DNA from: an uncultured Opitutia bacterium
GTDB lineage: Bacteria > Verrucomicrobiota > Verrucomicrobiia > Opitutales > Opitutaceae
DNA: 6,565 bases
Assembly (NCBI GenBank): GCA_903938935.1
Contig: CAJAFD010000156.1
Location: 1 to 6,565 of the forward strand
Reading direction: 5' to 3'
The notes under the pieces were generated by a model. It was given only the letters and a program-made list of their open reading frames with translations. It was not told the DNA's origin and ran no database searches. The position numbers and the translations under genes are program-made. Below are positions 1-6,080 of this stretch, piece by piece (the stretch's first letter is position 1; every line of letters starts with the position of its first letter).

Positions 1-182
1 AAAAACATCCCCACGATCGAGGCCACCGGAAACGCATTCAAAATCAACGACTGCTGCCCCGGCGTGAAACCCAGGCTCGGCAAATAACCGAAAATCAACG
101 GTAGCCACGCCCCCCAAATAAAAAACTCGAGCACCATCATGAAAAACAAACGGCCTTTCGGCGACGACGTGGAGGAGGACAT
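1..182 (-). CDS. MFS permease, nucleoside-permease-like, N-terminal fragment (runs off window start)
   Basis: Reading the minus strand from the ATG at 182 gives 60 codons without a stop before the window edge. The protein begins MSSSTSSPKGRLFFMMVLEF, followed by FIWGAWLPLIFGYLPSLGF. A short polar N-terminus followed by a first membrane helix containing EFFIWGAW is what I recognise from the NupG-like (nucleoside:H+ symporter) branch of the major facilitator superfamily, common in Planctomycetes and Verrucomicrobia. A second hydrophobic stretch starts at about residue 46 (LILNAFPVASIVGMF). The likely role is inner-membrane import of a sugar, nucleoside or similar small polar compound; the substrate cannot be told from this fragment. 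It is divergent from the DUF1080 operon across 170 bp, so it may be co-regulated with it. No Shine-Dalgarno sequence precedes the ATG. Met15 or Met16 are alternative but less likely starts, because they would remove the usual cytoplasmic lead-in. Confidence 0.72.
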   Translation of the reverse strand, partial: MSSSTSSPKGRLFFMMVLEFFIWGAWLPLIFGYLPSLGFTPGQQSLILNAFPVASIVGMF

Positions 183-233
183 ATTAAGTAAGGTGAGACG
201 TGGTAAGCAATGAACGATCAGGGAATCCGACCG

Positions 234-246
234 TAGGGTAACCCTA
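234..246. promoter_or_regulatory. 13-bp palindrome in the divergent intergenic region, possible operator
   Basis: The sequence TAGGGT-A-ACCCTA is a perfect inverted repeat with a single central base. It lies about 50 bp upstream of the MFS start and about 107 bp upstream of the DUF1080 start, where a regulator controlling both directions could bind. An 8-bp direct repeat (ACTCCCGA at 252-259 and 283-290, 31 bp apart) lies on its operon side. Function is inferred only from symmetry and position; no regulator gene is visible, and a 13-bp palindrome can arise by chance. Confidence 0.3.
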
Positions 247-294
247 GCATTACTCCCGAATGTTTCACGCCAAGCCGGAAAAACTCCCGAGCTG

Positions 295-324
295 AAGAAT
301 CCCTTTTCCTTTAGCGGGATTCTT
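295..324 (+). promoter_or_regulatory. Stem-loop in the leader of the DUF1080 operon (terminator- or attenuator-like)
   Basis: AAGAATCCC (295-303) and GGGATTCTT (316-324) are perfect 9-bp reverse complements around a 12-base loop (304-315). On the plus strand the 3' arm is followed by GTTTC, so the stem ends in a partly U-rich stretch (TTCTTGTTTC), weakly like an intrinsic terminator. It ends 28 bp before the proposed ATG at 353. Because the gene to the left is transcribed away from this point, the hairpin cannot be that gene's terminator. It could be a leader attenuator, the end of a small transcript, a structured 5' UTR, or a protein-binding site. The repeat is certain; the role is not. Confidence 0.42.
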
Positions 325-352
325 GTTTCAAATCCCCGCACCCCCACCTCCC

Positions 353-1690
353 ATGATGCAACGCTTTGCTTTGGTCCTAATCCTCGCGCTGGCCTTCACC
401 CGCAGTTTCGCGGCCGCCCCCGCCGGCTTCACCGCCTTATTCAACGGCCAAGACCTCGCCGGCTGGCGCGGCGGCGACACCTACGATCACCGCAAACTCC
501 TCAGCCTCCCGCCCGCCGAGCGCGACGCCCAAATCGCCCAATGGACCGCCAGCCTCACCGCCCTCAAAAACGGCCGCCCGCACTGGTCTGTCGACGCCGG
601 CGAACTGCTCAACGATGGCCTCGGCGGCTACGCCACCACCGAGCGCGACTACGGTAATTTTGAACTTCTCGTCGATTGGAAAATCACCGCCGGCACCGAC
701 TCCGGCATCTACCTGCGCGGCGTTCCCCAGATCCAAATCTGGGACCCCGCCCAACCCGATCCTAACGGCTACGGCTCCGCCCGCGGCTCCGGCGGCCTCT
801 GGAACAACGATAAAAAATCTCCCGGCCGCGACCCACTCGTGCGCGCCGATCATCCCGTCGGCCAATGGAATCGGTTCCGCGTCCTGATGGTCGGCGCCCG
901 CGTCACCGTCTGGCTCAACGACCAACTCGTCGTCGACCACGCCCTCCTCGAAAACTACTACGATAAAAAACTCCCGCGCGACCAGCAGCGCCCCATTCCC
1001 GCCCGCGGCCCCATCGAACTCCAAACCCACGGCGGCGAAACCCGCTGGCGCAACATCTACATCCGCGAGATCGGCAGCGAAGAAGCCTGCCGCCTGCTCG
1101 CCAGCCGCGGCGCGGCGGGTTACCGCCCGATTTTCGACGGCAAAAACCTCGACGGTTGGGCCGGCCCGCTCGAGGCCGTTGCGATCAAAGACCGCACGCT
1201 CGTCTGGCAAAAAAACAAAGGCGGCACCGTTTATTGGAATTCCCCGCTCACCGATTTTCAGGCGCGGCTCCAATTTAAGCTCCCGCCCGGCGGCAACAAC
1301 GGCCTCGCCATCCGCTATCCCGGCACCGGCGACACCGCCTACGTCGGCATGTGCGAACTCCAAGTGCTCGACGACAACTACGAAAAAGTAAAAGGCCCGA
1401 TCGACCCCCGCCAAGCCCACGGCTCCGCCTACGGCATGGTCGCCGCCGCCCGCGGTTATCAACACCCTATCGGCGAATGGAATTTCCAAGAAATCACCAT
1501 CCAAGGCTCCCGCGCCCAAGTGGAACTCAACGGCACCGTCATTCTCGACGCCGATCTCGCCACCATCGACCCCAAGAAAGTCCACGGTCAAAAAGCTCAC
1601 CCCGGCAAAGACCGCCCCAGCGGCTTCTTCGGCTTCGCCGGCCACAACGATCCCGTCGAATTCCGCGACGTTTTCCTAAAAACCCTTTAA
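353..1690 (+). CDS. Secreted two-domain DUF1080 (3-keto-disaccharide hydrolase family) protein
   Basis: This 445-residue protein carries two DUF1080 domains, a concanavalin-like beta-sandwich fold. Some members break glycosidic bonds of 3-keto-glycosides. Domain 1 (about residues 25-239) opens with GFTALFNGQDLAGW and contains DSGIYLRG (116-123), GPIELQTHGG (219-228) and RNIYIRE (233-239). Domain 2 (about 256-445) opens with GYRPIFDGKNLDGW and contains GGNNGLAIRYPG and GFAGHNDPVEF near the end. Domain 1 has a charged, probably helical insert (about residues 46-72) that domain 2 lacks. The N-terminus MMQRFALVLILALAFTRSFA is a Sec signal peptide, with cleavage near residue 20 or 21. The frame is open back to a TTG at 323, but that start falls inside the stem-loop and puts a proline-rich lead before the signal peptide, so ATG 353 (or 356) is preferred. 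It is the first gene of the apparent operon. Family assignment is strong; the exact substrate is unknown. Confidence 0.9.
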   Translation: MMQRFALVLILALAFTRSFAAAPAGFTALFNGQDLAGWRGGDTYDHRKLLSLPPAERDAQIAQWTASLTALKNGRPHWSVDAGELLNDGLGGYATTERDYGNFELLVDWKITAGTDSGIYLRGVPQIQIWDPAQPDPNGYGSARGSGGLWNNDKKSPGRDPLVRADHPVGQWNRFRVLMVGARVTVWLNDQLVVDHALLENYYDKKLPRDQQRPIPARGPIELQTHGGETRWRNIYIREIGSEEACRLLASRGAAGYRPIFDGKNLDGWAGPLEAVAIKDRTLVWQKNKGGTVYWNSPLTDFQARLQFKLPPGGNNGLAIRYPGTGDTAYVGMCELQVLDDNYEKVKGPIDPRQAHGSAYGMVAAARGYQHPIGEWNFQEITIQGSRAQVELNGTVILDADLATIDPKKVHGQKAHPGKDRPSGFFGFAGHNDPVEFRDVFLKTL

Positions 1691-1739
1691 TATCAAATCG
1701 TCACCTTTTTCCCCGTTTAAATACTAAACCACACCCACT

Positions 1740-3020
1740 ATGATCTCACGCCGCGACTTCCTCAAAGACTCCTCCGCCGCCACCGTTGGCGGCCTCATCG
1801 CCACCTCCGCTCTCGGCCACGCCGCAGAAAACTCCACGGCCAACAACCGCATCCTCAAAGTCGGCCTCATCGGCTGCGGCGGCCGCGGCACCGGCGCCGC
1901 CGCACAAGCCTTGAAGGCCGATCCCAACGTCCGCCTCACCGCCATGGCCGACGTCTTCGCCGACCGCCTCCAGTCCAGCCTCGCCACGCTCAAGAAATTC
2001 GCCGCCGCCAAAATCGACGTCACCGAAGCCACATCCTTCGTCGGGCTCGATGCCTATCAAAAGGTCATCGATAGCGGCGTCGACGTCGTGCTACTCACTT
2101 CGACTCCCGCCTTCCGCCCTCAACACCTGAAAGCCGCCATCGCCGCCGGCAAACACGTGTTCTGCGAAAAACCTGTCGCCGTCGACGGCGCTGGCGTCCG
2201 TTCCGTGCTCGAATCCGCCGCCGAGGCGAAACGTAAAAACCTCTCCGTGATGTCCGGTTTCTGCTGGCGCTACGACCTGCGCATGCGCGAAACCGTCGCC
2301 AAAGTTCACGCCGGAGCCATCGGTGACATCCGCGCCATCATCGCCACCTACCACACCGGCTCGCTCACCACCAAGTTCCCCGGCACCCGCAACCCCGGCC
2401 AGACCGACCTCGAGTGGCAGCTGCGCAATTGGTACAACTTCACGTGGCTCTCCGGCGATCACCTCGTCGAGCAAGCGATCCACAACGTCGACAAGATCGC
2501 TTGGCTCATGAAACAAGAAATGCCCACGCAGGTCGTCGGCGTCGGCGGCCGCTCGGTCCCCGCCTACGGCAACACCTTCGACAACTTCAGCATCGCCTAC
2601 GAATACGCCAGCGGCGTCCGCGCCACCCTCTCCTGCCGCCAACACGACGGCGCTTACACCGAGGTCACCGATTACGTCACCGGCACCAAGGGCATCTTCT
2701 CCAACGGCCGCCTCGCCACCCAAGGCATCTCCGGCGAAACCAACTGGAAATACACTGGCCCGCAACGCGACATGTATCAGGTCGAGCATGACGAGCTGTT
2801 CGCCGCGATCCGCGCCGATAAACCCGTCAACGACGGCGTGAACATGGCGCACAGCACGCTCATGGCCATCATGGGCCGCATGGCCGCCTACACGGGCCAA
2901 GTCGTCACCTGGAACCAAGCGCTCAACTCCAAAGAAGCGCTCGTGCCCGCCACGCTCGACTGGAAAGCCCCGCTCGCAGTCACGCCCCGCGCCATCCCCG
3001 GCCAGACCAAACTCACCTAA
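1740..3020 (+). CDS. Tat-exported Gfo/Idh/MocA family NAD(P)-dependent oxidoreductase
   Basis: This 426-residue protein begins with a twin-arginine signal (SRRDFLK, residues 3-9, then a weak hydrophobic stretch to AAEN). It is therefore expected to fold and bind its nicotinamide cofactor in the cytoplasm before export. The Rossmann fold starts with LKVGLIGCGGRGTG (39-52). EKP (143-145) is the conserved Gfo/Idh/MocA Lys motif, and EQAIHNVDKIAW (244-255) carries the catalytic-region His248. The C-terminal part (from about residue 180) is the alpha/beta substrate domain, ending in the usual helix around AHSTLMAIMGRMA. Known relatives oxidise or reduce sugar hydroxyls, including C3 of glycosides. 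It follows the DUF1080 gene by 49 bp and precedes the TIM-barrel gene by 9 bp, which supports a 3-keto-glycoside role. Substrate and NAD versus NADP preference cannot be read by eye. There is no Shine-Dalgarno sequence before the ATG. Confidence 0.92.
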   Translation: MISRRDFLKDSSAATVGGLIATSALGHAAENSTANNRILKVGLIGCGGRGTGAAAQALKADPNVRLTAMADVFADRLQSSLATLKKFAAAKIDVTEATSFVGLDAYQKVIDSGVDVVLLTSTPAFRPQHLKAAIAAGKHVFCEKPVAVDGAGVRSVLESAAEAKRKNLSVMSGFCWRYDLRMRETVAKVHAGAIGDIRAIIATYHTGSLTTKFPGTRNPGQTDLEWQLRNWYNFTWLSGDHLVEQAIHNVDKIAWLMKQEMPTQVVGVGGRSVPAYGNTFDNFSIAYEYASGVRATLSCRQHDGAYTEVTDYVTGTKGIFSNGRLATQGISGETNWKYTGPQRDMYQVEHDELFAAIRADKPVNDGVNMAHSTLMAIMGRMAAYTGQVVTWNQALNSKEALVPATLDWKAPLAVTPRAIPGQTKLT

Positions 3021-3029
3021 ACTCACGCC

Positions 3030-3968
3030 ATGAATCGCCGCGATTTCCTCCGCGCCACCGCCGCCGTCGCGGCCGTCGCCCCGTTTGCCCGCGCTCAATT
3101 AACCAGCCCCGCCCCCGCCGCCAAAACCCCCGTCGCGCTTAAAAAACGCGGCATGAAAAAGGGGTTTATGCTCGGAACACTCGGCGGTCCGACCGCACAG
3201 AAACTGACGTTGTTGGAAAAATTCCAGCTCCTCCGCGCCGCAGGTTTTGACGGCGTCGAAGTCGGCAGCGGCATGAATCAAGCCGAGGTCCTCGCCGCAC
3301 GCGATCAGACCGGGCTCGCCATCCCGAGCGTGGTCATTTCCACGCACTGGTTGAAGCCGCTCTCCGATCCCAATCCCGCCGCGCGCGAGGTCGGTCTCGA
3401 GGGCCTCAAGCAAGGCCTCCGCGACGCCAAGGCTTACGGCGCCAGTTCTGTGTTGCTCGTGCCCGCCGTCGTCAAAAAAGACGTGCCCTACGCCGATGCC
3501 TACGCGCGCTCGGTCGCAGAAATCACCAAGGCGCTTCCGCTCGCCGAATCCCTCGGCGTGGTCATCGCGATTGAAAACGTGTGGAACCAATTTCTCCTCA
3601 GCCCGCTCGAGGCCGCCGCCTACGTGGACGCGTTTAAGAGCCCGTGGGTGCGTTGGCACTTCGACGCCGGCAACATCGTCAACACCGGCTGGCCCGAGCA
3701 CTGGATCCACACGCTCGGCGCACGCATCGTCAAAGTGCACATCAAAGAATTCAGCCGTAAAGTCCGCGACGAAAAAGGTCCGTACGCCGGCTTCCGCGTC
3801 GATCTTTTCGAAGGCGATTGCGACTGGCCCAAGGTGCTCACGGCCTTAGACGACATCGGTTATTCAGGCTGGTTGATCGCCGAGCAATATCGTCCGCCGA
3901 GCTTTACCGACGACGCCGCGTGGCTCGTGCATCTCGCGCAGAAGATGGACGCCGTGATCGGTAGCTGA
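3030..3968 (+). CDS. Tat-exported sugar phosphate isomerase/epimerase-like TIM-barrel protein
   Basis: This 312-residue protein has the twin-arginine motif NRRDFLR at residues 2-8 and a likely cleavage after ARA (20-22). The mature part is a xylose-isomerase-like TIM barrel (AP endonuclease family 2 fold). Strand-end residues match the usual metal-binding set: Glu182 (AIENVW), Asp212 (WHFDAGN), His237 (IVKVHIKEF) and Glu285 (WLIAEQY); GVEVG (75-79) marks an early strand. The tetrad is intact, so it is probably an active divalent-metal enzyme. An exported version is unlikely to act on sugar phosphates, despite the common family name. In 3-keto-glycoside clusters, proteins of this family are thought to act on the keto-sugar or its elimination product, and that is the favoured inference here. 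An epimerase or isomerase of a free sugar is the alternative. Nine bp separate it from the oxidoreductase gene. Confidence 0.9.
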   Translation: MNRRDFLRATAAVAAVAPFARAQLTSPAPAAKTPVALKKRGMKKGFMLGTLGGPTAQKLTLLEKFQLLRAAGFDGVEVGSGMNQAEVLAARDQTGLAIPSVVISTHWLKPLSDPNPAAREVGLEGLKQGLRDAKAYGASSVLLVPAVVKKDVPYADAYARSVAEITKALPLAESLGVVIAIENVWNQFLLSPLEAAAYVDAFKSPWVRWHFDAGNIVNTGWPEHWIHTLGARIVKVHIKEFSRKVRDEKGPYAGFRVDLFEGDCDWPKVLTALDDIGYSGWLIAEQYRPPSFTDDAAWLVHLAQKMDAVIGS

Positions 3969-3978
3969 GACCCGCCTC

Positions 3979-4998
3979 ATGAGTTGGCAACACGCAGCCG
4001 CTGGGCTGCTAGGGTTCATCGTCGCTGCGTCGCCCAACTTCGCCGCACCCGAGCGGCTCGAGTACATCGAGCCGCACATGGGCACGTTGTTTCGGATCGT
4101 GCTTTATTCGCCCGATCCCGCCGTCGCCAAAGCCGCCGCGCGCGCTGCGTTTGACCGCATCGCCGCGCTCAATCGCATCATGTCGGACTACGATCCGAGC
4201 AGCGAACTCATGCGCCTGTGCGCGCAACCGCCCGCCACGCCCGTGCCGGTGAGCGCGGAGTTGTTCGACATCTTACAACGCAGCCAAGCGATCGCAGAAA
4301 AAACGCACGGCGCGTTCGACGTCACGCTCGGGCCAGTGATTCGGCTGTGGCGCGAAACCCGCCGCACGCACGCGCTACCGACCGACGCCGCACGCACCGC
4401 CGCTCAACAAGCCTCCGGCTTCCAACACCTGCGGCTCGATCCTGGCGCGCGCACCGTGACGCTGTTGCGTCCGCACATGGCCTTGGATCTCGGCGGCATC
4501 GCCAAAGGTTACGCCGCGGAAGCCGCCCTCGCCGTGCTCGCGCAACGCGGCATCCCGAGCGCGATGGTCGCCGCCAGTGGCGATCTTGCCCTCGGTGATG
4601 CGCCGCCGGGGAAACCGGGCTGGCAGGTCGAGGTGAACCCTTTTGATTCCACCTCAGGCAAACCGCTCACGCTGATCGTCGCGCACGCGGGCGTTTCCAC
4701 CTCGGGCGATACGGAACAATACGTCACGCTCGGGGGCGTGCGTTATTCCCACATCGTCGATCCGGCCACGGGACTCGGGCTGGCTCGACCGACCGCGGTC
4801 ACGGTCGTAGCGCAGCACGCGACGCTCGCCGACGCACTTGCCACGGCATGCAACGTTCTTGCCCCGGCGGCCGCGCGACAGCTCGCGGATCATTCCGCCG
4901 AATCCGTTCGCGTCATCGTGCATCAACGCAACGCTGACGGCTCGACCCAGAGCACCGCTTTCGGCCACGCTCCGGCCGGCCTTATTTCCACGCCATGA
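3979..4998 (+). CDS. apbE: ApbE family FAD:protein FMN transferase
   Basis: This 339-residue protein matches the usual ApbE length. ApbE moves FMN from FAD onto a Ser or Thr of exported flavoproteins, using Mg2+. Visible motifs are MGT (34-36), SDYDPSSELMRL (69-80), FDVTLGPVIRLW (113-124), the hallmark LDLGGIAKGYAAE (169-181), ASGDLALGD (199-207), STSGDTEQY (240-248), SHIVDPATG (257-265) and TLADALATACNVL (282-294). Asp285 and Thr289 in the last motif correspond to the conserved metal-binding pair. The N-terminus (residues 1-23) is hydrophobic and ends near FAAPE. It looks like a Sec signal, and no lipobox cysteine is present, although many ApbE proteins are lipoproteins. It lies 10 bp after the TIM-barrel gene, and its TGA overlaps the next ATG. 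No FMN-binding-domain, NqrC or RnfG gene is in the window, so its target must lie elsewhere. Confidence 0.93.
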   Translation: MSWQHAAAGLLGFIVAASPNFAAPERLEYIEPHMGTLFRIVLYSPDPAVAKAAARAAFDRIAALNRIMSDYDPSSELMRLCAQPPATPVPVSAELFDILQRSQAIAEKTHGAFDVTLGPVIRLWRETRRTHALPTDAARTAAQQASGFQHLRLDPGARTVTLLRPHMALDLGGIAKGYAAEAALAVLAQRGIPSAMVAASGDLALGDAPPGKPGWQVEVNPFDSTSGKPLTLIVAHAGVSTSGDTEQYVTLGGVRYSHIVDPATGLGLARPTAVTVVAQHATLADALATACNVLAPAAARQLADHSAESVRVIVHQRNADGSTQSTAFGHAPAGLISTP

Positions 4999-6047
4999 TC
5001 ACCTCTTCGTTTTTCAAAAACACTCTCGCTGGCCTCGCGCTCGGCCTGACCGTCGCGTCGCTCCACGCCTTGCCCGAGATCGACGCCAAGGAACTCGCGC
5101 TCGTGCGCCAGATCCGAGAAAAAATTCTCGCCGCGAAAAAAGATGCGCCCGCGCCGCTCGCCGCTTACACGGAAAAAATCCCCGGTACCGACGTGTCGTT
5201 TGCGCTTCAACCCATCCCCGCCGGCACGTTCACCGTCGGCAGTCCCGCCAGTGAAAAAAATCGCAACGCCGACGAAGGCCCGCAGGCCAAAGTGGCCATC
5301 GACGCTTTTTGGATGGGCCAAAAAGAAGTCACGTGGAACGAGTACGAGATTTTCATGTTCGCCACCGATGCCGCCGGCAACGCCAGCAAAGGTGAAGCCG
5401 ACGCCGTTTCGCACCCGACCAAGCCCTACGTCGAGATGAGCTTCGGCATGGGCCGCGAGGGTTTCCCCGCGATCAGTATGACGCACCACGCCGCCTCGAA
5501 ATATTGCCAATGGCTGAGCGCCAAGACCGGACATTTTTACCGCCTCCCCACCGAGCTCGAATGGGAATACGCCGCGCGCGCCGGCACGACGACCGCCTAT
5601 TCCTTCGGCGAAGATCCCGCGCCCCTCGCCGACTACGCCGTGTTCAACGCCGACAAATACGCGCTCGTCGGCACCAAGAAACCCAATCCTTGGGGCCTCT
5701 ACGACATGCACGGCAACGTCTCCGAGTGGACCCTCGATCAATACGAAGCCGACGTCTACTCGCGCCTCCAAGGCAATCCCGCCGCCGCCGCGTGGGTGAA
5801 ATCCACGCAGCCCTACCCGCACGCCGTGCGCGGCGGCAACTGGACCGACACGCCCGAACTCCTCCGCAGCGCCGCCCGCCGCGGCTCCGCGCCCGAGTGG
5901 AAAATTCTCGATCCGCAACTGCCGAAAAGCATCTGGTATCACACCAGCGTGCCGTGGATCGGTTTCCGCGTCGTCCGCCAGATCGACGTTCCTGCCGTCG
6001 AAGAGATGTATCGGATTTGGAACAACGGCGTCGAACTCGACAACTGA
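4995..6047 (+). CDS. Secreted SUMF1/formylglycine-generating-enzyme-fold protein lacking the catalytic cysteines
   Basis: This 350-residue protein has a signal peptide (residues 1-25, ending LHA), a charged helical linker (about 28-60) and a SUMF1 C-type-lectin-like domain (about 68-328). Diagnostic motifs are IPAGTFTVGS (74-83), FWMGQKEVTWNEYEIF (105-120), CQWLSAKTGHFYRLPTELEW (171-190) followed by EYAARAG, NPWGLYDMHGNVSEW (231-245), AVRGGNW (277-283) and IGFRVVR (322-328). In true formylglycine-generating enzymes the RGGSF-type motif is followed by two copper-binding cysteines. The matching positions here are about Asp285 and Leu290, and the only cysteine in the protein is Cys171. Sulfatase activation is therefore unlikely. 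A ligand-binding, structural or other oxidoreductase-like role is possible, but unknown. Its start codon overlaps the apbE stop (ATGA), which suggests translational coupling. A 22-residue tail after the domain has no recognised motif. Confidence 0.9.
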   Translation: MITSSFFKNTLAGLALGLTVASLHALPEIDAKELALVRQIREKILAAKKDAPAPLAAYTEKIPGTDVSFALQPIPAGTFTVGSPASEKNRNADEGPQAKVAIDAFWMGQKEVTWNEYEIFMFATDAAGNASKGEADAVSHPTKPYVEMSFGMGREGFPAISMTHHAASKYCQWLSAKTGHFYRLPTELEWEYAARAGTTTAYSFGEDPAPLADYAVFNADKYALVGTKKPNPWGLYDMHGNVSEWTLDQYEADVYSRLQGNPAAAAWVKSTQPYPHAVRGGNWTDTPELLRSAARRGSAPEWKILDPQLPKSIWYHTSVPWIGFRVVRQIDVPAVEEMYRIWNNGVELDN

Positions 6048-6050
6048 TCC

Positions 6051-6080
6051 GACGGCGGCGCGCGTGATACGCGCCACGTC
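6051..6080. terminator. Hairpin between convergent genes, possible bidirectional terminator
   Basis: Between the SUMF1-like stop (6047) and the purN stop (6081) lies an imperfect stem-loop. GCGCGT (6060-6065) pairs with ACGCGC (6069-6074) across a GAT loop, and GACG (6051-6054) pairs with CGTC (6077-6080) across an internal loop of five bases on one side and two on the other. Position between convergent genes suits a shared terminator. Neither strand has a U-tract after the stem, so intrinsic termination is not certain and Rho-dependent termination is equally possible. Confidence 0.4.

Noticed and set aside
323..352. TTG start at 323 for the DUF1080 protein
   Set aside because: It lies within the 3' arm of the leader stem-loop and adds a proline-rich lead ahead of a normal signal peptide that begins cleanly at ATG 353.
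437..1645. Long open frame on the minus strand inside the DUF1080 gene (about 400 codons)
   Set aside because: It is the mirror of GC-rich codons with C at the third position. The peptide is low-complexity (Ala, Gly, Val, Asp rich) with no recognised motif, while the plus strand carries clear DUF1080 motifs.
1715..1729. GTTTA-AATAC-TAAAC inverted repeat in the 49-bp gap between genes 1 and 2
   Set aside because: The 5-bp arms are AT-rich and weak. They could be part of an internal promoter or nothing; there is no -35 partner or U-tract to support either.
1767..1784. DSSAAT in the oxidoreductase N-terminus (residues 10-15) as an ApbE flavinylation site
   Set aside because: It lies inside the Tat signal peptide, which would be removed. 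The spacing does not match the D-x-x-S/T-G-A-T type site, and there is no FMN-binding domain around it.
2091..3098. Long open frame on the minus strand inside the oxidoreductase gene
   Set aside because: Composition shadow of the Gfo/Idh gene; Gly/Ala/Val/Asp-rich product without domain signals, and it runs across a real gene junction.
4923..6077. Open frame of 384 codons on the minus strand across the SUMF1-like gene
   Set aside because: Shadow of the SUMF1 reading frame and of the 3' end of apbE; no recognisable family.
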